From Polyodon spathula (taxonomy: Eukaryota > Chordata > Actinopteri > Acipenseriformes > Polyodontidae): 64,000 bases of DNA. Shown here piece by piece: positions 1-11,288 of the stretch (positions are counted from its first letter, which is position 1; every line of letters begins with the position of its first letter). Position numbers and translations under genes: made by a program. A model generated the notes under the pieces. That model did no database searches. It saw only the letters and a program-made list of their open reading frames with translations, and was not told where the DNA came from. The DNA is taken from contig NW_024471555.1 of the NCBI RefSeq assembly GCF_017654505.1, positions 248,001 to 312,000 on the forward strand. The letters run 5' to 3'.

Positions 1-1196
1 CCTGTGCCTGTGTGTCTGTCAGCCTGTGCCTGTGTGTCTGTCAGCCTGTGCCTGTGTGTCTGTCAGCCTGTGCCTGTGTGTCAGCCAGCCTGTGTCTGTG
101 TGTCAGCCTGCCTGTGCCTGTGTGTCAGCCTGCCCGCGCCTGTGTGTCTGCCTGCCCATGTCTGTGTGTCAGCCTGCCTGCGCCTGTGTGTCAGCCTGCC
201 TGTGCCTGTGTGTCAGCCTGCCTGTGCCTGTGTGTCTGCCTGTGCCTGTGTGTCTGTCTGCCTGTGTCTGTGTGTCAGCCTGCCTGTGTCTGTGTGTCAG
301 CCTGCCTGTGCCTGTGTGTCTGCCTGCCTGTGCCTGTGTGTCTGTCTGCCTGTGCCTGTGTGTCAGCCTGCCTGTGCCTGTGTGTCTGTCAGCCTGTGCC
401 TGTGTGTCTGTCAGCCTGTGCCTGTGTGTCTGTCAGCCTGTGCCTGTGTGTCTGTCAGCCTGTGCCTGTGTGTCTGTCTGCCTGTGCCTGTGTGTCTGTC
501 TGCCTGTGCCTGTGTGTCTGTCAGCCTGTGCCTGTGTGTCAACCTGCCTGTGCCTGTGTGTCTGTCAGCCTGTGCCTGTGTGTCTGTCAGCCTGTGCCTG
601 TGTGTCTGCAGCCTGTGCCTGTGTGTCAGCCTGCCTGTGCCTGTGTGTCTGTCAGCCTGTGTCTGTGTGTCAGCCTGCCTGTGCCTGTGTGTCTGTCAGC
701 CTGTGCCTGTGTGTCAGCCTGCCTGTGCCTGTGTGTCTGTCAGCCTGTGCCTGTGTGTCTGTCAGCCTGTGCCTGTGTGTCTGTCAGCCTGTGCCTGTGT
801 GTCAACCTGCCTGTGCCTGTGTGTCTGTCAGCCTGTGCCTGTGTGTCAGCCTGCCTGTGCCTGTGTGTCTGTCAGCCTGTGCCTGTGTGTCTGTCTGCCT
901 GTGCCTGTGTGTCTGTCTGCCTGTGCCTGTGTGTCTGTCTGCCTGTGCCTGTGTGTCAACCTGCCTGTGCCTGTGTGTCAGCCTGCCTGTGCCTGTGTGT
1001 CAGCCTGCCTGTGCCTGTGTGTCTGTGCCTGTGTGTCCCTGCCTGTGTCTGTCAGCCTGCCTGTGCCTGTGTGTCAGCCTGCCTGTGCCTGTGTGTCAGC
1101 CTGCCTGTGCCTGTGTGTCTGTCAGCCTGTGCCTGTGTCTGTGTGTCTGCCTGTACATGTACCTGTACGTCTGTCTGCCTGTACATGTAAGTCAGG
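1..1196. repeat. GT-rich minisatellite, about 22-bp unit
   Basis: The block is made of tandem variants of a roughly 22-base unit built from CCTGTGCCTGTGTGTC plus either TGTCAG or AGCCTG. It begins at the window edge, so its left limit is unknown. All three plus-strand frames stay open and give Cys/Val/Leu/Pro/Ser-rich strings. Such openness follows from a repeat with few stop triplets and is not evidence for a protein. The right end decays into CCTGTACATGTA variants near 1150-1190. Confidence 0.95.
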
Positions 1197-2493
1197 TTGC
1201 CGACATTGCATGGGTTGTGATTAAAAATGTGGGTAAGTGGGAAACGTAAAGACAAGAGCAGGAGAAGTGAATTTGAGACATGTGTTTGTTTGCTGCAGTC
1301 TTCGATACCCTGATTAATTAACATGATTGTAAGAGAGGAGGCTGCCTGTTACAACATGCAGTAGTGTGATGTGATCATGACCCAGGCCACAGGCAAGGTC
1401 AGCTGCACACTGAAGTCCAAACAGGGCAACATCTGTTTTGCTTAGGGCTACCTTTACTGTGGAATTAAATTGCACAACAGTTTAGAGAGGTGTGGCCACC
1501 AGAGGGCAGCCTAACCCAGGAATGCAGAGCTCACATAATGAAAGTGGATGGAATGCTACAGCGAGATGCTTGTTCTTTTGATTTCCCCACTCCCTGTGCA
1601 GCGGGTATGACAGGCAATGCTCTGTGATGCACTGCCGGTACAGAGTCTGACCTCGGCAGGTGCTTCTGCAGACAATCCTGGCTGCTCTGCATAGTGATTA
1701 AGACACGCTCTCAGATCATAAGAAATGATAGGAGTGAACGGAGGCTGTGCTCTGTTGTCTGGTTTCTAACAGTTAATTGAGACAGAACTGTTGGGGTTTA
1801 ACGTTTGCCTGTATGAGCCCTGATTATTTAAATGATTAAATAAATACAGAAAGTTCCCTTTAGCTTGCCTTTACTGTAGGGTCTCACAGTTCAGAGAATA
1901 AAGCACTGTCATGATGGATCAAAATGCCTTATAATAAAAAATACATTAAGAACAACAAACAAACTAAATAATAAAACCCAAAGTGAACAAGTGTGTTTTT
2001 CGGTTGAACATGGAAACAGAGCAGCCATCTCTTTATTATCAATAGGAAGCAAATTCCTAAGTATCGATGCCACACAGCCAAAAGACTGGCCCCCGGAAGT
2101 GGTTTGTTGAAATTGTGTTCAAAGGGCCAGTCTGCTCCCAGAGCATGTGCACAGGGACACGAGGAGTTAATAACTGAACAATACATGAAGTAACAAGTGC
2201 AGGTTGTGCTAAATATGCAAGTGTCAGACTCCCTTAGTAGCACAGCACATGGCACAGAGGAACGTCAGTGTACAGGGAAAATAAAACACATACTGTCCGT
2301 GACCACTTGGGGTAGCTGTTGGTTTTTAGGGTTGTAGTCCAGGTTAATTTCTAATGACCAGTGATAAATAGGAATACTGTGTTTCAAAATGTGCTTCCTT
2401 CATGGAAAAAGAGTCAAGCGAGACTGAATGAGAGCACGCCCAATGGCAATCGCCTATCTCACAAACAGTATCTACAATATCGTACATTCATAT
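1197..2493. other. no gene recognised (unique-looking DNA)
   Basis: This 1.3-kb stretch has no convincing exon or RNA gene. Small open frames here (for example 1929-2255 on the minus strand) have no recognisable motif and no splice context. Confidence 0.6.
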
Positions 2494-3106
2494 TGTGACA
2501 GACTGGGGGGAGGAAGACGAAAAAAAATGTAGTTCAGGAGGGGTTACACAAGACTACATCCCCCAGAATGCCACAGGAGGGAGCTAGGATGAGAGTCACC
2601 TGGTGCCGATCTGTAATAATTATCACCTGGCTGCAATTAGCAGGCATGTATTTAAACCAGGGCAATGTTTGTTCGGGGCAGTCTCCAGTCTGTGTGAAGT
2701 GAGGCTGTCATGAAGAAGACACTGGAGTGAAGAGTGAAGAGTGAAGAGTGAAGAGTGAAGAGTGAAGAGTGAAGAGTGAAGAGTGAAGAGTGAAGAGTGT
2801 GTGGGGTAGGGGTTGGAAAACAATGTGTTTAAAGTGTTGTTCTGACTGGTAAACGGCTGAGCCCTCCAGTGGTTGGCAAGAGAAACGAAGAAAAGTGTTT
2901 AGCAAGCGCCCCAAAACAGAGTTAGGTTTTGGTTTTGGTTTGTGTTTATTTTATTTTATTATGTTTCTGAACAATTTAATAACTCCTGCACAAAAGTGCT
3001 CAAAACTTTCAAATCCTGTGTCTGGCTCTGCATTAAAAAGGCCAAACGAACCTGAGTGAAGTAACATCTTTCACTGTTTCTTTGATCTGATTTTTACTTC
3101 CCAACA
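2494..3106 (+). mobile_element. LTR-like segment (TGTGACAG...CCAACA)
   Basis: The segment starts TGTGACAGACTGGGG and can be ended at CCCAACA, giving TG...CA termini of the LTR kind. A TATA-like TATTTAAACC lies at about 2650 and the 3' part is A/T-rich. Other segments in the window start similarly (26993, 30014, and the complement at 38086). No target-site duplication, primer-binding site or partner LTR was found, so this may be a solo LTR or an unrelated repeat. Confidence 0.4.
2725..2799. repeat. GTGAAGA short tandem repeat
   Basis: About ten tandem copies of the 7-base unit GTGAAGA lie inside the LTR-like segment. Confidence 0.95.
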
Positions 3107-3299
3107 CCTACTCCCTAACGCATTGAATTCCTGTGTAATTCAGCACTCCTGCTAAATTACATTTCTGTCAATCCTTGAATATTTGTGGTAACTTAAAAAA
3201 AAGCCGGAAGGTCAAGTTTATGAACCCCAAGAATCACCATCAGATTACGACGTTCAGCACTTTCAAAAACTTATTTAAGAGTGGCCCAAATTATCCAAG

Positions 3300-4320
3300 G
3301 TAGTACACTGCCTCCCTCCCAGCCCCTCAGCTTAGCTGTAACCACTAGACCACACTGCCTCCCTCCCAGCTTTAACCACTAGACCATACTGCCTACCTCC
3401 CAGCTTTAACCACTAGACCATACTGCCTACCTCCCAGTCTCTCAGCTCTAACCACTAGACCACACTGCCTCCCTCCCAATCCCTCCGCTCTAACCATTAG
3501 ACCGCACTGCCTCCCTCCCAGTCCCTCAGCTCTAACCATTAGACACTAGCTCTAACCACTAGACCACACTGCCTCCCTCCCAATCCCTCCGCTCTAACCA
3601 CTAGACCACACTGCCTCCCTCCCAATCCCTCCGCTCTACACCACCCAGTCCAACCACTAGACCACACTGCCTCCCTCCCAGTCCCTCAGCTCTAACCACT
3701 AGACCACACTGCCTCCCTCCCAGTCCCTCCGCTCTAACCACTAGACCACACTGCCTCCCTCCCAATCCCTCCGCTCTAACCACTAGACCACACTGCCTCC
3801 CTCCCAATCCCTCCGCTCTAACCACTAGACCACACTGCCTCCCTCCCAATCCCTCCGCTCTAACCACTAGACCACACTGCCTCCCTCCCAATCCCTCCGC
3901 TCTAACCACTAGACCACACTGCCTCCCTCCCAATCCCTCCGCTCTAACCACTAGACCACACTGCCTCCCTCCCAGTCTCTCAGCTCTAACCACCAGACAC
4001 ACTGCCTCCCTCCCAATCCCTCCGCTCTAACCACTAGACCACACTGCCTCCCTCCCAATCCCTCCGCTCTAACCACTAGACCACACTGCCTCCCTCCCAA
4101 TCCCTCCGCTCTAACCACTAGACCACACTGCCTCCCCCAATCCCTCCGCTCTAACCACTAGACCACACTGCCTCCCTCCCAATCCCTCCGCTCTAACCAC
4201 TAGACCACACTGCCTCCCTCCCAATCCCTCCGCTCTAACCACTAGACCACACTGCCTCCCTCCCAATCCCTCCGCTCTAACCACTAGACCACACTGCCTC
4301 CCTCCCAGTTTCTCAGCTTT
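3300..4320 (-). repeat. 42-bp minisatellite with tRNA A-box-like core
   Basis: About 24 tandem units of roughly 42 bases carry CCACTAGACCACACTGCC followed by CTCCCTCCC. The first units are more diverged and the middle ones nearly identical. Read on the minus strand, each unit contains TGGTCTAGTGGTTAGAGC, which fits the internal promoter A box of tRNA genes. No B box is present, so these are not tRNA genes. The same core appears on the plus strand in the array at 49852-52331. Confidence 0.9.
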
Positions 4321-5187
4321 TATGCTTAATTTATTTCTACTTGTCTGTCTGTCTGTCTAATCAAGCCAAGTGTTGATGCAGATTAGTTTGGTTTCATTCC
4401 TTATTTCTGCGAGACTCCCCAAGTTGGATACTGGATTTATGAGTGCCGCTCTCTCATTGATGTCATTAGATTAGGACAGATAGTGAAGGATTGGGCTTTG
4501 CTTGAAAGTGATCATTTTGTTGGTTTTGCACAATGAGTAACTTTGTTAAAAGGCATAATCAGAAGGATTCAGCAGAAACTGTACAAGAGACAAGTGAACA
4601 GTGTCACTGTTAACCCTTTCACACCCTGACAGGAGCATCAGCTACAATGGGCTTCCCTCTGTCCCTGGCAAAAAAGGGGTAGTGCATGTTTACTTGAGCA
4701 CAGGCGCTGTCTGCTTTTTGCTTTCTTTTTTCCTTCTTCTTGACACTGGAGCTTGTAATATAAAATATGGTGTAATGCATGCAGGACGTGTGAGAGTCCA
4801 AGCTTATCCCTCAGTGGCCAGGGCTTCGGGACGGCCATGGCAGAACACGTCTTTATATCATATCTAAAAATAACTGCAGTCATATATATATATATTGACG
4901 TCTATAATCCCATTACTGTACACTGCCTAAGGTCAGTAACTAATAAGATACAGTATTGTGTTAATAAGCTAACCTTGCTTGAAATATTGCAGTTCAAACC
5001 AGCAAGACCTTGTATTGTTACAGTATAAATTACAATGTATAGATACCATTTTATATACAGCATTCATATCACTTGTTTTTGCATCAGAAGAAGTGAAAAC
5101 CGACAAGCAATTTGAAGTAATTCACCCCATAAATGCTCATCTAGTTTTTTTCAGCTGATTCGTTACAGAACATCATAATGTTAGTTC
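4321..5187. other. no gene recognised
   Basis: A/T-rich unique-looking sequence with a short TGTC run near 4343. I see no exon or RNA gene. Confidence 0.6.
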
Positions 5188-5189
5188 TT

Positions 5190-8100
5190 GAAGGATCCCA
5201 TTAATTCAGCAGCAACAGCTTGGCTTGGTAACCTGGTCTGTACACTCCTCTGTCAAAGTGTCCAGCTTAACCTGGTCTGTACACTTCTGTTTAAAGTAAG
5301 GATCCCATTAATTCCAGCAACAGCTTGGCTTGGTAACCTGGTCTGTACACTAAAGTGTCCAGCTTGGCTTGGTTAAAGTGTCCAGCTTGGCTTGGTAACT
5401 GTACACTCCTCTGTTTAAATTGTCCAGCTTGGCTTGGTAACCTGGTCTGTACACTCCTCTGTTTAAAGTGTCCAGCTTGGCTTGGTAACCTGGTCTGTAC
5501 ACTCCTCTGTTTAAAGTGTCCAGCTTGGCTTGGTAACCTGGTCTGTACACTCCTCTGTTTAAAGTGTCCAGCTTGGCTTGGTAACCTGGTCTGTACACTC
5601 CTCTGTTTAAAGTGTCCAGCTTGGCTTGGTAACCTGGTAACACTCCTCTGTTCAAAGTGTCCAGCTACACACTCCTCTGTTTAAAGTGTCCAGCTTGGCT
5701 TGTTAACCTAAAGTGTCCAGCTTGGCTTGGTAACCTGTACACTCCTCTGTCTGTAGCTTGGCTTGGTAACTCCTCCTGTTTAAAGTGTCCAGCTTGGCTT
5801 GGTAACCTGGTCTGTACACTCCTCTGTTTAAAGTGTCCAGCTTGGCTTGGTAACCTGGTCTGTACACTCCTCTGTTTAAAGTGTCCAGCTTGGCTTGGTA
5901 ACCTGGTCTGTACACTCCTCTGTTTAAAGTGTCCAGCTTGGCTTGGTAACCTGGTCTGTACACTCCTCTGTTTAAAGTGTCCAGCTTGGCTTGGTAACCT
6001 GGTCTGTACACTCCTCTGTTTAAAGTGTCCAGCTTGGCTTGGTAACCTGGTCTGTACACTCCTCTGTTTAAAGTGTCCAGCTTGGCTTGGTAACCTGGTC
6101 TGTACACTCCTCTGTTTAAAGTGTCCAGCTTGGCTTGGTAACCTGGTCTGTACACTCCTCTGTTTAAAGTGTCCAGCTTGGCTTGGTAACCTGGTCTGTA
6201 CACTCCTCTGTTTAAAGTGTCCAGCTTGGCTTGGTAACCTGGTCTGTACACTCCTCTGTTTAAAGTGTCCAGCTTGGCTTGGTAACCTGGTCTGTACACT
6301 CCTCTGTTTAAAGTGTCCAGCTTGGCTTGGTAACCTGGTCTGTACACTCCTCTGTTTAAAGTGTCCAGCTTGGCTTGGTAACCTGGTCTGTACACTCCTC
6401 TGTTTAAAGTGTCCAGCTTGGCTTGGTAACCTGGTCTGTACTTGGCTTGGTAACCTCCTCTGTTTAAAGTGTCCAGCTTGGCTTGGTAACCTGGTCTGTA
6501 CACTCCTCTGTTTAAAGTGTCCAGCTTGGCTTGGTAACCTGGTCTGTACACTCCTCTGTTTAAAGTGTCCAGCTTGGCTTGGTAACCTGGTCTGTACACT
6601 CCTCTGTTTAAAGTGTCCAGCTTGGCTTGGTAACCTGGTCTGTACACTCCTCTGTTTAAAGTGTCCAGCTTGGCTTGGTAACCTGGTCTGTACACTCCTC
6701 TGTTTAAAGTGTCCAGCTTGGCTTGGTAACCTGGTCTGTACACTCCTCTGTTTAAAGTGTCCAGCTTGGCTTGGTAACCTGGTCTGTACACTCCTCTGTT
6801 TAAAGTGTCCAGCTTGGCTTGGTAACCTGGTCTGTACACTCCTCTGTTTAAAGTGTCCAGCTTGGCTTGGTAACCTGGTCTGTACACTCCTCTGTTTAAA
6901 GTGTCCAGCTTGGCTTGGTAACCTGGTCTGTACACTCCTCTGTTTAAAGTGTCCAGCTTGGCTTGGTAACCTGGTCTGTACACTCCTCTGTTTAAAGTGT
7001 CCAGCTTGGCTTGGTAACCTGGTCTGTACACTCCTCTGTTTAAAGTGTCCAGCTTGGCTTGGTAACCTGGTCTGTACACTCCTCTGTTTAAAGTGTCCAG
7101 CTTGGCTTGGTAACCTGGTCTGTACACTCCTCTGTTTAAAGTGTCCAGCTTGGCTTGGTAACCTGGTCTGTACACTCCTCTGTCTGTACACTCCTCTGTT
7201 TAAAGTGTCCAGCTTGGCTTGGTAACCTGGTCTGTACACTCCTCTGTTTAAAGTGTCCAGCTTGGCTTGGTAACCTGGTCTGTACACTCCTCTGTTTAAA
7301 GTGTCCAGCTTGGCTTGGTAACCTGGTCTGTACACTCCTCTGTTTAAAGTGTCCAGCTTGGCTTGGTAACCTGGTCTGTACACTCCTCTGTTTAAAGTGT
7401 CCAGCTTGGCTTGGTAACCTGGTCTGTACACTCCTCTGTTTAAAGTGTCCAGCTTGGCTTGGTAACCTGGTCTGTACACTCCTCTGTTTAAAGTGTCCAG
7501 CTTGGCTTGGTAACCTGGTCTGTACACTCCTCTGTTTAAAGTGTCCAGCTTGGCTTGGTAACCTGGTCTGTACACTCCTCTGTTTAAAGTGTCCAGCTTG
7601 GCTTGGTAACCTGGTCTGTACACTCCTCTGTTTAAAGTGTCCAGCTTGGCTTGGTAACCTGGTCTGTACACTCCTCTGTTTACCAGCTTGGCTTGGTAAC
7701 CTGGTCTGTACACTCCTCTGTTTAAAGTGTCCAGCTTGGCTTGGTAACCTGGTCTGTACACTCCTCTGTTTAAAGTGTCCAGCTTGGCTTGGTAACCTGG
7801 TCTGTACACTCCTCTGTTTAAAGTGTCCAGCTTGGCTTGGTAACCTGGTCTGTACACTCCTCTGTTTAAAGTGTCCAGCTTGGCTTGGTAACCTGGTCTG
7901 TACACTCCTCTGTTTAAAGTGTCCAGCTTGGCTTGGTAACCTGGTCTGTACTCCTCTGTACACTCCCTGGTCTGTACACTCCTGTTTAAAGTGTCCAGCT
8001 TGGCTTGGTAACCTGGTCTGTACACTCCTCTGTTCAAAGTGTCCAGCTTGGCTTGGTAACCTGGTCTGTACACTCCTCTGTTTAAAGTGTCCAGCTTGGC

Positions 8101-8330
8101 TTGGTAACCTGGTCTGTACACTCCTCTGTTTAAAGTGTCCAGCTTGGCTTGGTAACCTGGTCTGTACACTCCTCTGTTCAAAGTGTCCAGCTTGGCTTGG
8201 TAACCTGGTCTGTACACTCCTCTGTTTAAAGTGTCCAGCTTGGCTTGGTAACCTGGTCTGTACACTCCTCTGTTTAAAGTGTCCAGCTTGGCTTGGTAAC
8301 CTGGTCTGTACACTCCTCTGTTCAAAGTGT
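5190..8330. repeat. 48-bp satellite-like array, about 60 copies
   Basis: The unit reads TAACCTGGTCTGTACACTCC, then TCTGTTTAAAGTGTCCAGC, then TTGGCTTGG, 48 bases in all. Copies from about 5780 to 8320 are nearly identical. The left edge (5190-5780) holds broken and mixed units, as does a spot near 7950. Because 48 is divisible by three and the unit lacks stops in several frames, very long open frames appear on both strands (up to 886 codons on the minus strand). They are products of the repeat, not genes. Confidence 0.97.
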
Positions 8331-9797
8331 CTTCTGACCTCTTGTAGTTGTGTCTGTGAAGAAGGTGAAGCTGATTGGTCTGTAAATTTAGCTCCGCCTC
8401 TTCTCACTTTTGAAACATCGCAATCTAATTTTCAATCCACCAGTCAGCTAGGGCATCTCCCATCTTTATCAATTTGTCAAGCCTCTCTGGAGATAATTGC
8501 CTGGATTTTTTATTTATTTCCCCCTTTAAGTACTCTGGAGCAGATGTTGTCCAGGCCGGGAGATTTGGTGGTCTTCCTATAGTGAATATTTGTATATAGT
8601 AATTCTTTAATTCGTTTGTTATTATCGTCCTCTACTGCAGCTCATGTGCGGTTCCATAAAGCTCAGACTGTTTGCTTGATAGACCTGTTAAACATGCATT
8701 AGTGCATTCAGAACTGAAAGTGGTTACACACAGAGACCAAGTTATATATATTGTTTTATATTTACTGTATTATACTGAATCTATTTACATATCAAATTAT
8801 TACCTTCAATGTACAGTAATATTTCAATGTAAAGATTTCTCCTTCTTGCGGAGTCCTGTGCCCAGTGTCCAGTTTCACTCCATTTATCTAGCTGCATTTA
8901 TGTCATGTGACCAAAAGAGCTTCAACCCAAGAACTCGGAGACCTGTGATAATGCTGCTAATACTTTAATGGGATCTGTTTGAAAGCGGTGAAGCCTGGAA
9001 GTGAGGTAATACACAGGTGTAGGGGGCAGTGCTGGGGAGACACTGCTGGGAGAAAACGTGCTAAACAGCAGCCGCTAACAAAGTCTGACAGGCCAATCAG
9101 AAAGAGGACCCTCTTGGAAGGAAGAATTCACAATTGACCAGGCTGTTGGAAGTAAACCCAAGACTTAGCGATCAATTAATGATGCAAATGAAGAGCTGAT
9201 GGGATTGTAGGAGACGTCAGACTTTTCATTTGTAGTGGTGTCTAAGTTTCTTCGGCAGCGCTCGGGTTCCCTTTGCACCTATAACTGGAGTCTGCAGTTG
9301 CTTGCCTGTGCTTTGCTTAAGTGGCTGTCTAATTCTGGCAGTCAGTTCTTGAGATTTCTTTTTATAGTGATATGAATATACTAAGAGCGCCTACAAGCTG
9401 GCACTGCTAAAGACTTGGATTTCCCTCCACACCCCATCCACTTGTCTCAGCCACAGAGCTGTGCCTCCACCCACATCCTTTATAATCAAAACAGTCCATC
9501 AGATACCTCTCCAGGGTAAACTGCTCTAAACCCTGCAGCCGTACAATTTGTGAAACTGCCTCACATTAGGAGATTTCATCCTTTTCTATCAAAGAGAGAT
9601 CTTATAGCATCTAAACCGTTGTGGCAGAGGCATTGGTATAATGGCCAACCCTGCAGGAACCTGCATGGTAAAGCATAGATAGATAAACATTGTAAAGCCA
9701 AGAGAGAGAGAGGTATGATCAAGCTATGGGAAATGCATTGTATAGCTATGAGAAAAGCATGGGAAAACTGTTGTTTAGGTACTGGAAGTAGTACATG
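8331..9797. other. no host gene; old CR1-like relic near 8500-8580
   Basis: The stretch is mostly unique. On the minus strand at about 8500-8580 the DNA can be read as KSPGLDNICSRVL. That resembles the KSPGPDE(I/G)...VLKE segment ahead of the reverse transcriptase core in CR1-type LINEs, so an old LINE fragment is likely. No exon was found. Confidence 0.45.
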
Positions 9798-9925
9798 AGC
9801 ATATAAGAAGGGTTACGAACTAGGGGAGGTCCTTCTGCTCATCAGTGCTTGCCTGGTTCCTTGTAGCTAATAAATCTCAAAATGTTCCAATTTGAACCTT
9901 AAAGGATAGCACTGATTCAACATGA
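9798..9925 (-). mobile_element. CR1 3'-end relic (minus strand)
   Basis: The text ATAAGAAGGGTTACGAACTA with GGGGAGGTCC, a TTGCCTGG block and TTGTAGCTAATAAATCTC parallels, in order, the complement of the CR1 3' end at 48140-48235. It is diverged, so this is an old insertion. It leads directly into the 62-bp array, which matches the next part of the same element. Confidence 0.7.
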
Positions 9926-11020
9926 ACAGCAACATGACTAGGTAACCCGTTCCACACCCTCACCACTCTCTGTGTGAAGTGTCTCCTTCAGCAACATGAC
10001 TAGGTAACCCATTCCACGCCCTCACCACTCTCTGTGTGAAGTGTCTCCTTCAGCAACATGACTAGGTAACCCGTTCCACACCCTCGCCGCTCTCTGTGTG
10101 AAGAAGAGTCTCCTTCAGCAACATGACTAGGTAACCCATTCCATCCCCTCACCACTCTCTGTGTGAAGAGTCTCCTTCAGCAACATGACTAGGTAACCCG
10201 TTCCACACCCTCGCCACTCTCTGTGTGAAGAGCCTCCTTCAGCAACATGACTAGGTAACCCGTTCCACACCCTCGCCACTCTCTGTGTGAAGTGTCTCCT
10301 TCAGCAACATGACTAGGTAACCCGTTCCACACCCTCGCCACTCTCTGTGTGAAGTGTCTCCTTCAGCAACATGACTAGGTAACCCATTCCACGCCCTCAC
10401 CACTCTCTGTGTGAAGTGTCTCCTTCAGCAACATGACTAGGTAACCCGTTCCACACCCTCGCCACTCTCTGTGTGAAGTGTCTCCTTCAGCAACATGACT
10501 AGGTAACCCGTTCCACACCCTCGCCGCTCTCTGTGTGAAGTGTCTCCTTCAGCAACATGACTAGGTAACCCGTTCCACACCCTCGCCACTCTCTGTGTGA
10601 AGTGTCTCCTTCAGCAACATGACTAGGTAACCCGTTCCACACCCTCGCCGCTCTCTGTGTGAAGTGTCTCTTTCAGCAACATGACTAGGTAACCTGTTCC
10701 ACACCCTCGCCGCTCTCTGTGTGAAGTGTCTCCTTCAGCAACATGACTAGGTAACCCATTCCACCCCCTCACCGCTCTCTGTGTGAAGAAGAGTCTCCTT
10801 CAGCAACATGACTAGGTAACCCATTCCACACCCTCACCACTCTCTGTGTGAAGAGTCTCCTTCAGCAACATGACTAGGTAACCCGTTCCACACCCTCGCC
10901 ACTCTCTGTGTGAGGTGTCTCCTTCAGCAACATGACTAGGTAACCCGTTCCACACCCTCGCCGCTCTCTGTGTGAAGTGTCTCTTTCAACAACATGACTA
11001 GGTAACCTGTTCCACACTGT
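9926..11020 (-). repeat. 62-bp minisatellite derived from CR1 ORF2
   Basis: About 17 units of about 62 bases (some 65-68) run CAGCAACATGACTAGGTAAC, CCGTTCCACACCCTCGCC, ACTCTCTGTGTGAAG, TGTCTCCTT. The complement of one unit encodes FFTQRVVRVWN(G/R)LPSHVV-like text. It matches the C-terminal ORF2 segment FFTQRIVRVWNQLPSNVIEA of the intact CR1 at 21504-24449. The array is therefore a tandem amplification inside an old CR1 insertion. Confidence 0.88.
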
Positions 11021-11210
11021 CCTCTGTTCCCTCTGTCCTAATTCTATCTCCACTCTAAAGAAGTAGCACAATTTCTATTTATTGAGCTAAAATAGCCTCT
11101 AAAGAACACCCTAAACGTGTTATGAGTGCATCTCTTCTGTTGCAATAGTAGGTTATTGAAGTGTTCGCTAAGGTCATTACACCTGCATCTAAATGTTCTT
11201 TCTTCTTGAG

Positions 11211-11288
11211 AACTTCCTTGTTTGCTGGGCACACACCGGCCTGCCAAAGCATATTGAAAAACTAAACAACCTCAAAGTCATTTTCACT
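11211..11288 (+). CDS. dock1/dock5: DOCK1/5-type exon, segment upstream of DHR-1
   Basis: The 78-base exon has 26 codons and phase 0 at both ends. It reads NFLVCWAHTGLPKHIEKLNN then LKVIFT. The acceptor is TTCTTTCTTCTTGAG and the donor ACT|GTAAGT. It matches the DOCK-A pattern ENYLVRWxSxGLPKxIxxLxN..AVFT, which lies between the N-terminal SH3/helical region and DHR-1. DOCK1/2/5 proteins bind ELMO and activate Rac at the membrane. The next exon (14632) starts in matching phase with DLG, as in the family. Exons further upstream were not found in the window. The EKLNNL wording favours DOCK5; the GLPK wording fits DOCK1. Confidence 0.85.

Noticed and set aside
4..1249. Three overlapping 400-codon Cys-rich open frames
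   Set aside because: All three frames are open at once in a low-complexity GT repeat. A real keratin-associated-like protein would favour one frame.
3300..4320. Cluster of tRNA genes
   Set aside because: Only an A-box-like motif is present. There is no B box, no cloverleaf and no terminator, and the unit is only 42 bases.
5665..8325. 886-codon open frame on the minus strand and similar frames on the plus strand
   Set aside because: They are exact products of a 48-base repeat whose length is divisible by three. No start context, splice sites or codon bias support a gene.
5190..8330. CRISPR-like array
   Set aside because: Units are contiguous with no unique spacers, and the genome is clearly vertebrate.
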